In this document: piece by piece, positions 40,301 to 50,504 of the stretch
Layout: each line of letters starts with the position of its first letter
How positions within the stretch are numbered: the first letter of the stretch is position 1
Assembly (NCBI GenBank): GCA_034401795.1
Contig: CM067367.1
Span: 33,868,607-33,932,606 of the forward strand
Direction of reading: 5' to 3'
DNA: 64,000 nucleotides
Origin: Chaetoderma sp. LZ-2023a
Lineage: Eukaryota > Mollusca > Caudofoveata > Chaetodermatida > Chaetodermatidae
Notes under the pieces: model-generated
The model's input: only the letters and a program-made list of their open reading frames with translations
What the model was told of the DNA's origin: nothing
Database searches by the model: none
Translations under genes and position numbers: made by a program

Positions 40301-41015
40301 TCCTCGGTGGACTGCTAGCCATCTCCAGAGACACATGTTGTCTCTGTAGGTGTCGAGGGCAGTCATACTCTTCTTCTGTCGTAGCCAGTTTGGGAGGGGG
40401 CTTGTCCCAAGTAGAGGTTGGCAGTCGATGACAGCCCTGACCTCAACGTTGATTGACCGAACGAATCCCACTTAGTGTTGGGTCAATCGATATTGTCTGT
40501 GTCGAGGCAGGCTTGCTCTCTTGTGGCCACCCAGTCCCGAGCTGCTCCTATCATGTTCAGCCACGTACACCCTGGAGCATTCTTGTGGAAGAGCATCACC
40601 CTACCGTCTTCGATATGACGGATGCGATAGGTATGGGTGTAGCAGAGGTAGCAGGCGTTCTGGACTGTCTCCTGGATCTTTTGCATGATCTGGGCTGAAG
40701 AATGTCCAGCGTACTGACCGGCGTCCTCTATCCACTGTCTCCATTTCGCCGAGATGGTGGTCGAGAATGTGTTCGGCTTCTCACCTCATGCTCCGGCCTA
40801 AGGGTTCAGACCTCGGCCCCCTCATCATTCACTTAGCGATCCTGTGTAGGGGAGGTAAGCGCTCCAGTGGATGGTCCGCCATCCGCCTCGCTACAGTCTT
40901 GGCTCACAAGCTAGCAGTCACGTTCTTGTCCACCTGCCGAAGCTCACGGAGACGCTGCGCTTTCTTGTGGGGATTCAAAGGATCATCTTTGGTAAGCGCT
41001 GGAAACCATCCTGTC
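37253..41015 (-). pseudogene. Protein-primed type family B DNA polymerase, damaged
   Basis: This polymerase would replicate the element. From N- to C-terminus: a CLWRWLAVH segment (~40,340), a Cys/His finger (CSHC ... NLQRHADHC, ~39,960-40,020), ExoI VYDFEA (~39,525-39,545), ExoII FNSGRYDLN (~39,200-39,226), motif A YDANALYL (~38,521-38,545), motif B LLGSSAYGK (~38,002-38,029) and motif C MDTDSAY (~37,724-37,738). In-frame stops lie at (lower coordinate) 40,013, 39,863, 39,815, 39,266, 38,828, 38,762, 38,642, 38,459 and 38,123, all TAG or TGA, with no frameshift between 40,471 and 37,253. A frameshift and a TGA lie near 40,475-40,485; further breaks lie upstream. The N-terminal ~60 codons kept in P1 are missing. 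Confidence 0.88.
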
Positions 41016-41475
41016 TTCATTGCTCGGGATTTGAACCTGTGATTTTAAGTTTGCTAATAGCACAAAAGAAGGATTTGAACCAACGCATTAACTACCACGA
41101 CCATGTATGCATTAGTAAATATAGCTGATAAGTTATGTGTTCTCATTGCTGCGCTTATCAGTCCCAGATATTTGCTATTATTGTGCAACAATTGTATATT
41201 ACGCATTATCTGTCTCGGCCATGTATGCATTGCATTAACTATGTATGCATTATTATAGCTGATAAGTTATGGGTTCACACGTTGCTGTGTTGGTGCGTAA
41301 CAGCGATTGCACAACTAAGATTACTAAGAGGCGAGATTTTAAGGGTGTTGCGGTGGGTCGATCGATAGAGTTGTGGAATTGCATAGCATTCCCAGGCTGC
41401 AGACTGGTTTCAAATCTCGCTCAAAGGACCTCGCTAGAACTTACCTGAAATTTCGAAACTAGGTAAGACACTAGG
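41015..41475 (-). repeat. Non-Polinton insert with tRNA-like B boxes
   Basis: Homology to P1 ends at ~41,015. On the minus strand two GGTTCAAATCC words (41,027-41,037 and 41,071-41,081) match the RNA polymerase III B box, and another, GGTTTCAAATCTC, lies on the plus strand near 41,408. TATGCATTA words repeat between. It looks like one or more SINE relics. No full tRNA fold was found. Confidence 0.3.
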
Positions 41476-41610
41476 GCCGGGGTAATATGACCAGGTTAGA
41501 TAAAGACCCACCGCGACACTCTCCAGTGCGTGGTTAAAGCACCACAGACACACATGCACCAGCCGGCTGGAATATCAACAGGGTGTGGTAGAAGATATGT
41601 GGGGTAGAAG

Positions 41611-41726
41611 ATAGGTAGGATAGGTAGGATAGGTACAAAATTGTCCCACAGATAGAAAAACCTCCTCATGATACCGGTCAGAATATAGAGAGAGAGGCCG
41701 GCCACTGGCCGGTATCTTGAGGAGGT
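41611..41726. repeat. TAGGA minisatellite and hairpin at TIR edge
   Basis: GATAGGTAGGATAGGTAGGA at 41,610-41,632 is followed by an inverted repeat: CCTCCTCATGATACCGG at 41,661 against CCGGTATCTTGAGGAGG at 41,710. Confidence 0.75.
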
Positions 41727-42055
41727 TCTCCCGGACATGTGGGGTCCGCACGGGAATTTTATACACATGTCTCAAATTCCTATGCCTCAGGGATTTAGTC
41801 AGTCAGCTGACTGTGTGGGGGCCACGGATCGCCTAACGGCTGCGAGTTGAGGTCGGTGGTATCATTTTAATTCCGACCGGGATTAAATCACTTCATTCTC
41901 GTGGTACCGATCAGGACCGGAATGAAAGGCAAACACCAACCACATGTCTCAACAACCCTAAGTCCCCCGGGATTAAGAGGGCGGTGGGAGCCACGGATCG
42001 CCGATCGGCTGCCAGTTGAGGGAGATGGTATCATTTTAATTCCGACTCTACTACT
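41679..42055 (-). repeat. P2 right terminal inverted repeat
   Basis: Reverse complement matches the left terminal repeat and ends in ACTCTACTACT. The two ATCATTTTAATTCCGAC copies (ends at ~41,875 and ~42,044) show the same internal direct repeat. Confidence 0.92.
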
Positions 42056-42240
42056 AGCGCCCAGTCAAATTAGTTTCAAAATATTCGAAATCCGTACATC
42101 ATGTCGGACTATTAAGCGTGTTTACGGCGGTGACTATATCAAGTTCTTCATGCCTTACTTGATTATGACGTCATCATAAACGTCACGTAGTTGATTATGA
42201 CGTCATATAATGGATGGATAAACTGGAAAGGTTCATTTTA
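42056..42240 (+). mobile_element. MITE-A copy, right part (target of P2)
   Basis: Resumes at AGCGCCCAGTCAAATTAGTT exactly where the left part stopped, then the tail with TGACGTCATCATAAACG and TTGATTATGACGTCATATAA, ending AAACTGGAAAGGTTCATT. Confidence 0.85.
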
Positions 42241-42244
42241 CTAG

Positions 42245-42845
42245 CAGGTGTATTGGAATTCCCCTCGTTATTGACAAACTAATTATTGCATTTTGGAGAT
42301 AAACGATTTACAAATATCTTGAAGTAGATAAATGAGAAATCTTATGAAGCTAGATTATAAACATTTAAAAAATATTGGTCCCGATCCCAGGATGAGTCAT
42401 GATGCGGAACATTAGTTATCTCTCCGGGATGTAGAAATTGTTTGATTATAGCTTTCGTGACCATCTCGGCCAATTCTTCAGCACTAACTAACGGTCGCTG
42501 ACAACGCCACTCTGGTCAGTTCTTGGCCACAAAAGCTGCACTCAAACAAGTTCTACATCCCGAAGAGTTGAGGAATTTTCCTAATCATAGATTATAAACG
42601 TTTCTAGACTTTGGCGAAACTACAATTTGGATTTGTAAGTTAATAAGATATACCCTCTAAGTGCCATGTGAGTTATGGCAGATGTCATTACCTCGTCGTC
42701 TCCTGATTGGTAATTGCAAAATAACGTAATTTATGTTCAAATGGTCAAAATTCAGGAACGGAAGCTGATTAAAATCAACAAACTTTGTAAGCACATATAT
42801 TCCAACATATCTGAAATCCTCATCCACCAATAACGGCAATACGGG
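42245..42845. other. No gene recognised
   Basis: AT-rich sequence without a supported frame or repeat structure. Confidence 0.3.
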
Positions 42846-42847
42846 AG

Positions 42848-43245
42848 GATTACAGTTTTAACTATGCACCGCCCCATCTCTATCTAAGATCCACCCACGC
42901 TTTACCCGTATTGGGATCGATCGATCCGTGTACACTCTGAATATCAATTTCCCTAAAACAATACAGGTAAGCTGTTGACTATTCTGAAACTAATTTGTCT
43001 GGGTGTTGTTGTTGCCTATGGCAGCAACAACGCCCAGTCGAAATTAATTTCAAAATATTCAACATAATGTTCATTAAACAGTAAAACATATAATTCGTAC
43101 GACAACGCTTTGTCCGTCATCAATTAAGTGTTCGTGACGAACTTATCTACATCATTCATGACGTCATTTATTATGACGTAATCCTACACGTCACGTAGTT
43201 GATTGTAACGTCTTATGATTGATGAATAAACTGGAAAGGTCCATT
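42848..43245 (+). mobile_element. MITE-A copy, forward, near full length
   Basis: Head, GGGATCGATCGATCC, CAGGTAAGC, both core arms (TTGTTGTTGCCTATGGCAGC), TTCATTAAACAGTAAAACA, GTTCGTGACGAACTTATC, ATGACGTCATTTATTATGAC, and the right end AAACTGGAAAGGTCCATTG. Confidence 0.88.
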
Positions 43246-43976
43246 GTCTATGAACGCACTCGCATGTGAATGACTTTGCTCAGCATTATCGCGCTCTACT
43301 GGCAATGTCATGAATGTATGCCGACATAGGATATAATTGATCAAATATTACCAATAGCGAGGAAGACAACGGCAATTTATTATTTGTAAACTATAGCATA
43401 CCACAGAATAGGATTGTTTTCAAGTTCAAAATAAGAGCAATTTAATCACAGAATACAGGATTGTAGCATAATACGGCGTAGCATGATTAGAGAATATCAT
43501 AATAAACCTGGTCATGCTAATAAGAGTTTGAAATAACAAAGCAATATAATTCTGAATATGTTCAGTGAATCCTGGAACATTGCATTAGAGAAGTTCCATT
43601 TAAAAAAAATACTTTCAGATATATTATGTCCAGTGCCAGGAGCGGGTCTTAAAATATTTTTCTCTCACCAATATTGGGAAGGTATGGAAAAAACAGGAAG
43701 ACGCGTTTATCACCGCGTATATATGATCTTTGCGGTCAAGAATTGTTTGCACAACTGTCTTGCAATTTCTTCTTGTGTTTGATTGCATTTAACTAATAGA
43801 AATCCTTGACTTTACTAACTGCTTGATCGTTATCGTTCGCATTTTGAACAGATGTTTTCAAATCACCATCATAAGAAAGATTTTATTTCATGATGAATAT
43901 AGCAGACCGGAATACGACATGATTGTGAGGCCCAACTCCACACGTTGATATGAGTGTTTCTAAAGTCGAGCCCTGA

Positions 43977-44327
43977 TAATGGAACTTTCCAAGTTATCCA
44001 TCAATCGTATGACGTCTACGTGACGTAGATAAGTTCATCACGAACGCTTACTTGATGACGGACTAAGCGCTTTTGTACGAATTATATCTCTTTACACGAT
44101 GATCTTGCATATTTTGAAACGAATTTGACTAGGAGCTGTTGCTGCCTACGGCAGCAACAGCGCCTAGTCATATTAGTTTCAAAATATTCATCTTCTTACC
44201 TGTATAGTTTTCTGGAAATTGATAGTCAGGCAGTTCAGAGATCGATCGATCTCAACACGGCGATATGTGGCTGGAGCTTAGATAAAGATGGGCGAGGCAT
44301 ATCTAAAACTGGAAAGGTCCATTAACA
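43977..44327 (-). mobile_element. MITE-A copy, reverse, near full length
   Basis: Left end AATGGAACTTTCC, right end AAAACTGGAAAGGTCCATT. The core reads CTGTTGCTGCCTACGGCAGC at ~44,135-44,158, and the flanking order is fully reversed. Confidence 0.88.
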
Positions 44328-44379
44328 GTGTAGATGATACTATCTGTAAAAATGTCTTCTAATCTAAAATAATCACGCA

Positions 44380-46950
44380 TCATCCCCCCATGACGTTCCT
44401 ATCCATCGCGCCGCAAATGCACAATGTACGGGAGGCCTGGTTAGCTGCCGATCTCGGGGTTGCGGATCCCGTATCGCGTCTCTCTGGAATGTACAAAGCC
44501 GGCCTCTAGAGCCGGTAGAACACTGATGTTCCAGTGGGGCCATGCGACCATTGCCGCCAAGATTGAACCACATGGTGTCGTCCCAACTATTCGTGTCACC
44601 GGTATGCCTATCCATACTAATTTAGAGATATGGAATAAAGAATAATTAAACAAGGAGGAATATAATATACTATACAAACAGGTGTATGCGTTTGACAGTA
44701 AATGAACACAGAAATACACAACATAGAGCCATCCAGTGTTCTTTCCACGTGGTGTCGCCGGAGGTACCACACATATTCTTGAATCCGCAGAGGTATCCCC
44801 GCAAGAGAGACTCCGCAACACAAAGAAAATATTGTTGTTGCAAGAGGAAAGTGCCTCGCGCGGGCCTCCATCACAGGAAAATGCCAAAGTGGAGGAAAAG
44901 AGCTGGCAAAAAGTGCCACTCTTTTGTTCAACAGAAAATGCTAAGTGCTGAAAATCCTAGTGCAGCTACTGTTAAGGTGTTGCATGCTGGTTTAGGTGAA
45001 GACGGGACGAACGATTTCCGAAGAATTCCCAGGTCACCGTCTTATGTAGTTCCAAACTGACTGCACTAGTAGTTGCCGCTTTATTTATGCGGGCCTTCTG
45101 CTACATCCTAACCTACCAATTGATTGTTAGTAACGGAAACAAGCTTTGGCCACAAGTGGCATGATTTACTACCTAACTTTTAGATACGTTTATCCATTGG
45201 GTGGAGCTGCCCGGCTTCCTGCAAGTTGTCCCGCACAGCATCTACTTCCAAGGATAGCGTGCGTACAGGTCACAGAACAAGGCTCCGAATCAAATAACGA
45301 TCCGGCTACCCGGCTCCGCAACCACATACACCATCACTAGACGAGTTTCACAGTTTACACAAGCAAATTTAAATACCGACATGTCATTATGGTGGGGATG
45401 GAGAGACGGATACCCATCACGAGAGTCCTTCCCGTGAGGGCGTGGTGGGCTCTAAGGCCTCACCCGGACACAACAACGAGTTGGATGGAGATCCGCATCT
45501 TGTCCGTCACCGAGTGCTACAGGGCTAACATTTGACCTGTCATTAGGGTTATTTTCCATGATGCCCAAAGATGCACTGCAGGCTGGTATCACAACATACA
45601 AACTAATATTATTATCATTTCGCAGTGCTTCCTACTTTGGCAGGGGAATCTACCTAATAAGTATCCGAGGGTGTGTGTATGTAAATCGGCACTTTAACTA
45701 TCACTGCTCAGAAACCTCTGATAGTTTCCCAGGGTCGGATCCAGTCAACGTGTCGATTGGGAATCCAGACAATTAATAAGCCATACGGCTGGTGGATCGT
45801 GGAAAGAGACAATCACTCAATAAATATACGAGGCCCTATAGGTAACTGGCCAATTTTACACAACCTTGCCGGTGCGTGGGACTACATTACCACAACAACC
45901 GGAAAAGAGGCGTACACTATGTGTCGCCAACGGAGAAATTGTCCCTAACCACTTTAAGCCTATCCTATCAAGCTGAATAGCCAGGTTTAGTCGGTAACAT
46001 GTCAGGCTCAAACATTTAGAGCATGATCAGCGACCTCAGTGTAAAATTGATGCTGGTGGGAATCATGATGCGGATATAATGTTGCTATATAGTATTTCAT
46101 AGCATACTGCGGTTTAGAGTTTTTATAAATAAACAAAGCATATTAGGTAGATGGCTTCTCACCCTATACCCAACTAACCAATACACAATTTAACGAATAT
46201 AATGATTATAGTATCACAGTTCATTGGACACTACAGTGTGGCTAGTTGAAAGCACCTACAGTAAACAAGGATAATATTCACAATAACAGAAATTATAAAG
46301 ATGCGGTCCTCGGACCGGTAAGGTACCTATTAGTCATCAGTACCATTATGCGGGAATAATAATTAAAGGTTCAATAGTATAGCTACTTGAGTACCTAATA
46401 GTCATCAGCATGAAACAAGTCCACAAAGTACTGAAATTGAGGCGCCAACTTATGAGTAGCACGAGATGGCACGATCCGGAAGCTGACTTCTCCAGGCAAG
46501 ATGGATGCGGCACATTCCCTGGACAGATAGCGGAATGGTTCAAGAGATGTCCTTTGGATAGTCATTTCACTCATACAGGATAGAAACGGTCTGTTGCAAA
46601 GTTTCTGTCTGGCGACGGTAATATGAAAGGTGAGAGCAACCCATTAACAGGGAGGGCTGCTTATATAATTTATGCATGTATAATAACTGGCACACGGTGC
46701 GGGGTACATCGCATAGCTCTTGCGGCGCACCGGGCAAAGTTCATCCAGACTGGTCGAAAAGTTAATTATTACACACACGACATACAGTGCGGGAGTTGAA
46801 GTCCACTTTTTAGCATGGTTGGCAGATCCGGCGAGCCATCCACCAAGAATCACTATCAGCTCTACATTCCATAGAATTACATCTGGGCCCGCACAGCCCT
46901 CCGATGGAAAGATTCCCGTATAAAGGTCCGGATGCGGGAGTTATTACTTT
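44380..46950. other. Unassigned GC-richer region
   Basis: Several short frames exist on both strands, for example 124 aa at 44,686-45,060 (plus) and 148 aa at 44,441-44,887 (minus), but none shows a recognisable domain, splice pattern or homolog in this window. The base composition is richer in G+C than nearby host DNA, which may mean an unrecognised mobile element, perhaps linked to the promoter at 47,167-47,245. Confidence 0.3.
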
Positions 46951-46957
46951 ATGTTAG

Positions 46958-46963
46958 TTTATT
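46958..46963 (-). terminator. Poly(A) signal AATAAA (minus)
   Basis: GGTAATAAACTAAC on the minus strand lies about 205-210 bp downstream of the TATA box at 47,167-47,177, with no ATG in between. Confidence 0.4.
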
Positions 46964-47166
46964 ACCCCCGGATGGCCGTCCGGGGATGTACAAAAACTGT
47001 GGAAGCCGAGGACTCCTTACCACCACGGATGAGCTGAAATCCGATTGGCACCGGATGATGTAGGTATCACCGTAGGTAAGCAGTTGCACAAGTCTCTCCC
47101 AATGATCCAGTCGTCTTGCGCGAACCGGCTTCCACGCCGGTGATGCGCCTGATTCTCGATTTTTCA

Positions 47167-47245
47167 CCCCTTTTATACTAATCGTGACGTCAGAGCTAGG
47201 GGACTCAGCCAATCAGCGACCGAGCACTATCCAATCAGCGTGCAG
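47167..47245 (-). promoter_or_regulatory. CCAAT x2 / CRE / TATA promoter, minus strand
   Basis: Read leftward: two ATTGG boxes (CGCTGATTGG at ~47,231-47,240 and 47,209-47,218), a perfect TGACGTCA at 47,185-47,192, and TATAAAAGGGG at 47,167-47,177. Spacing is that of a textbook RNA polymerase II promoter; start of transcription is expected near 47,140. With AATAAA ~200 bp further on and no ATG between, an LTR (U3-R-U5) or a short noncoding transcript are both possible. Confidence 0.55.
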
Positions 47246-48145
47246 ACAACAGCGGTGACGCGGCTATTACTTACTCAGCACATTCCTTATTTATTTATAC
47301 ATACATGCGATAAAGACGTCAAGAGAAATATATTGGAGATAATTTAAGGGGTTTTCCGATGATAACTCAGCCCTTTCTGGGCCGATTTCAATAATTTAAA
47401 CGGTTCTGAAATCCTCGTTTTCTTCTGGTCTTGATCAATACCAAGAACAACGAAGATGATACAAGTAAAGTTATTTACGGGTACCTACTTGCTACACCAT
47501 AAGCACGCACTCGCTTCCAATTCCGAGACGTGTTGTCAGGGAAGCTCTGACGTGTGCGCATGCGCACCACGCTGTCTAACGGACTTTTTAACGAACCCCT
47601 CTCTAATCGGGCTCATTCTAACAGGGATGGGGGGGGGGGCGTGCTTAGAGCGAATCCGGAACGGCCGTCCCATATCCAGCTTAGCTGGGACGGCCGGTAC
47701 CCGTCCGGTCGATCTGTGTTACAATATCACACTCATTTCATGTTCAATGTTCTAGTGGCGGTACGTGATCGCCATTTAGCCCATAATATAGCTGATCAAC
47801 CGAGAACAGCCACTGCTATTCAGAATAAACCAGGTTAAATTTAAAATTAGAATTGTGAATAAAATGAAACACAATGGTACACGGTGTACTATTGCCCAAT
47901 TGCGCATTACCTGCAAGAACATTGGCACACGGATAGGCACGAAGCCCGCGAACGAACATTATGATGGTATGAAATCGTAAATTATCTTGATATAAATATA
48001 GGGCGGCGTCTGAAAGTGGATGATATCGAATCTATCTTCAACAATTCATCAGTAAAATATGACATTTGAAATGAGTATTCTCCTTAATGAAATCTAAATG
48101 CCATCGAATATGTCTCGAGGAATAAGGACTCTGATAATACAGGTT
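47246..48145. other. No gene recognised; CpG-containing stretch
   Basis: 47,560-47,720 is relatively CpG-rich with a 10-G run at ~47,629 and a mirrored GGACGGCCG/CGTCCC pair around CCAGCTTAGCTGG (47,667-47,690). No coding frame is convincing. Confidence 0.3.
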
Positions 48146-48220
48146 ACTGGGCCAGTACTTGACCAATAGCGGACCGTATCGGCCCAGAATTAGCGCGGTA
48201 TTGGTCAAGGACCGGGCCAA
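48146..48220. repeat. Inverted repeat, ~20-bp arms
   Basis: GGCCAGTACTTGACCAATA on the left mirrors TATTGGTCAAGGACCGGGCC on the right, ~32 bp apart. Confidence 0.6.
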
Positions 48221-48359
48221 TGAGGGGAACCACTTCGTTACACACTAAATAGATGTACTCTCTTTCGACGAATCAGACTATGCAATGCCTATTTGAAAAA
48301 TGCATATCTTACATAACCACCATCGTTTGACTGCACATAGCCCTTGGGCATCTTCGAGT

Positions 48360-48365
48360 GTTTAT
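48360..48365 (-). terminator. Poly(A) signal for GPCR gene
   Basis: CCAATAAACAC on the minus strand lies about 60 bp past the receptor stop codon. Confidence 0.4.
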
Positions 48366-48427
48366 TGGTTCTAATAATATTGCTTTTTATTGCTAATAGC
48401 TAAAATATATTTCTTAAATTTTCTCAG

Positions 48428-49393
48428 CTATTTGTCCTTGTATCGTCTAGGACAGAGCAGTCTGAGAATATCATCTCGTACTGTCTTTGCGGCAAAGCAG
48501 TACACTAAAGGATTCAACGTAGAATTGCTGAATGTAATATACATTAAAACTAACTGCACGCTATCTCTCATTTTCCTGTAATTCTCAATTCTTCTGTGTT
48601 GTATATTAGCCCAGACATAGGCCGGGAACCAAGCAATGAAGAACAAGATAATGATAATAGTGACTGCACGTGCATCTGCATTCTGCCGACTTTGCTGCTC
48701 AGATACAACTGATGACCTTGACCTCCACACAGCTATGTATTTGGCTATGTGTAATAGAATAATCGTTACACTTGGAATTATAGTATTAAGAACGAGAAAG
48801 GATAGATCATACGCATATCTATTGCCGCCGAATGTACAAATTGTCACCTGTTTTCCATCCATTATGACAGTTTTTGTGACATACTGAATGATTAGCGGCA
48901 ACACATACAAAGTGACCAAAATCACAATAACTAAGCAAACTTTGAGGACGAATGTACTGGTTATTTTTGCTTTTGCTCTCAGTGGAAATGCCAATTGGTA
49001 AAAACGTAATGTGGCGAAAAACACGAGATGGTACTCACTGGAATATGCACCCACTATTCCAAAGAACACGAAGATCTGGCATCCGTGACCAACCTCGGGA
49101 ATTGGCATCGTTGGAAAAAGAAAGGCTGATAATGACGCAGCAGACAAGCAACACATAACATCCATGAACGCTAGGCTGGTCAGTAACATAAATGTAGGTG
49201 ACCGGTACTTGCGTGATTTTATAAAGTAAGTGATGAGAATTGTGTTAAACACGACACCTGCAAGATGGAAAATAGTCGGCAACTCTCGATACATGAAACT
49301 AGGTATGCTCTGGAACAGCAAGGAGAAGCCAACATTGTCCGTTCCATTGTCTGTGTTATTCAGTCCATTGAGTTGTTCCATTCTCTTTATCAC
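48428..49393 (-). CDS. Class A (rhodopsin-like) GPCR, 321 aa, single exon
   Basis: A plasma-membrane receptor with seven hydrophobic segments at about 39-59, 66-92, 106-133, 148-170, 194-217, 243-264 and 279-300. Class A landmarks: N50 in TM1, D78 in the LAFMD of TM2, C105 before TM3 and C186 in the second extracellular loop (likely disulphide), WFP at 255-257 in TM6, NPLVY at 294-298, and C314 for palmitoylation. The N-terminus has NNT and NGT glycosylation sites and no signal peptide. The DRY position reads LRF (129-131), so the acidic residue is absent, and TM4 lacks its usual Trp. The ligand is unknown; the overall look is that of invertebrate peptide-receptor-like orphan GPCRs. Met1 or Met5 could start translation. 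It is related to the pseudogene at 8,609-9,637. Confidence 0.9.
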   Translation of the reverse strand: MIKRMEQLNGLNNTDNGTDNVGFSLLFQSIPSFMYRELPTIFHLAGVVFNTILITYFIKSRKYRSPTFMLLTSLAFMDVMCCLSAASLSAFLFPTMPIPEVGHGCQIFVFFGIVGAYSSEYHLVFFATLRFYQLAFPLRAKAKITSTFVLKVCLVIVILVTLYVLPLIIQYVTKTVIMDGKQVTICTFGGNRYAYDLSFLVLNTIIPSVTIILLHIAKYIAVWRSRSSVVSEQQSRQNADARAVTIIIILFFIAWFPAYVWANIQHRRIENYRKMRDSVQLVLMYITFSNSTLNPLVYCFAAKTVRDDILRLLCPRRYKDK

Positions 49394-49399
49394 TTAATC

Positions 49400-50500
49400 C
49401 TCTCTGCAAAAGGGATTTGTTGTGGAGACGTACCTACACATAGATGAAAATACATGCACATTTATTAATAGGAATAGGGACTTAAGTAAGTAAAATTGAT
49501 ATAAACACCGTATTCTTTAATACTAAAAGACACTGACTCCTTAGTGCAGAATGTCGACTCAAGCAACTCACATCTTTAGGCATCAAACTAACGCTATTTC
49601 CTAAGTTATTTCTCATTGCACCATGTGTATATTAAAATGGCTTGTATACAATGGTCACTGTATATGGCGAAAGAGATGTCATCTCCATTACATATAGAAT
49701 AATTGACTCGAGCGTAGTGACAAGCTGTTAGTCTCGTCACTTGGAGTAAGTGACCAGTTGTTGACCCGGTGATTCTGACGAAGTCACCAGCTGTTACCCT
49801 CGTGACTCAGACACGCAGGTCTATATTAGATACTTCTTAATCATTTGAACCCGGAAACAGGAATTCAAAAACTCTTGTACAATTTAATAAATATTTTGTT
49901 GAGTGTTTTGAAACTATATTGACTGAGAGCTGTTGCGGACAATAGATACATTTAAGAACTATTGCGCGCTCTGGAAATTAAATGTTAACGCTGACATAAC
50001 CAAATGGTGTTGTGTTTGGAAGTACAAACGCATACTTACGGATAAGGTAAAATTCCGTACGTGAAAATTATCTATAATTATACAATAAAGGATGCATGCT
50101 TTTAACCGAAAGGCGCATTGACGAATCAGTAAGGCTATGTTTGCATTAGAAAGTAGGACTAAGCAACTCGATCTACCAATTGAATGCCAAACAAAACTAC
50201 ACCACCATATAAGGCAACACATATCATTATATGGCGATTATATGATTGTAAGCAAAAAATATGGCTAAATTGGGGAGGATAATCTACTGGTTAAAACCGA
50301 AACCTATTGAGGGTAAAAAGCCAAAGTGGAACTTAAACTGTGCAAGTACGTCTAAGCTGACCACCATCAAAATGAGACCGAACAGAGGTGGATAAACGGC
50401 ATTAAAACTACGCTAGACAATACAGGACACCGCTACATTTGGACAAACCAGACATTCCACACCATTAAACACATTCAGACAAGAACAACACGGTTCATAG
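49400..50500. other. No gene recognised
   Basis: The sequence upstream of the GPCR is AT-rich. A MITE-A fragment (TTGAGTGTTTTGAAACTATA, ~49,900) is present. No upstream exon or TATA box can be assigned with confidence. Confidence 0.3.
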
Positions 50501-50504
50501 AGGA

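Larger units (their letters stand above)
25637..42055. mobile_element. Polinton/Maverick element P2, 16.4 kb
   Basis: Termini begin AGTAGTAGAGT and end ACTCTACTACT, the AG...CT form known for Polintons, within long inverted repeats. The target word AGCGC flanks both sides (25,632-25,636 and 42,056-42,060); 5 bp are visible, whereas the family norm is 6. GC content is clearly higher than in the flanking host DNA. Contents include integrase, protein-primed type polymerase B, a packaging ATPase, a capsid-like protein and about ten small proteins. No adenain-type protease was recognised. Most large genes carry stops or frameshifts, so autonomous activity is unlikely. Confidence 0.93.

Noticed and set aside
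37253..40471. Selenocysteine or a single reassigned stop codon in the polymerase
   Set aside because: Both TAG and TGA are involved and the comparable P1 codons encode different residues (Trp, Arg), so one reassignment does not explain them.
44390..44480. Possible tRNA gene
   Set aside because: An A-box-like CTGGTTAGCTGCCG and B-box-like GGTTGCGGATCCC are too close together and no cloverleaf can be drawn.
44441..45060. Protein-coding genes of 124-148 aa
   Set aside because: No domain, no codon or splice support, and frames on both strands overlap; left as unassigned.
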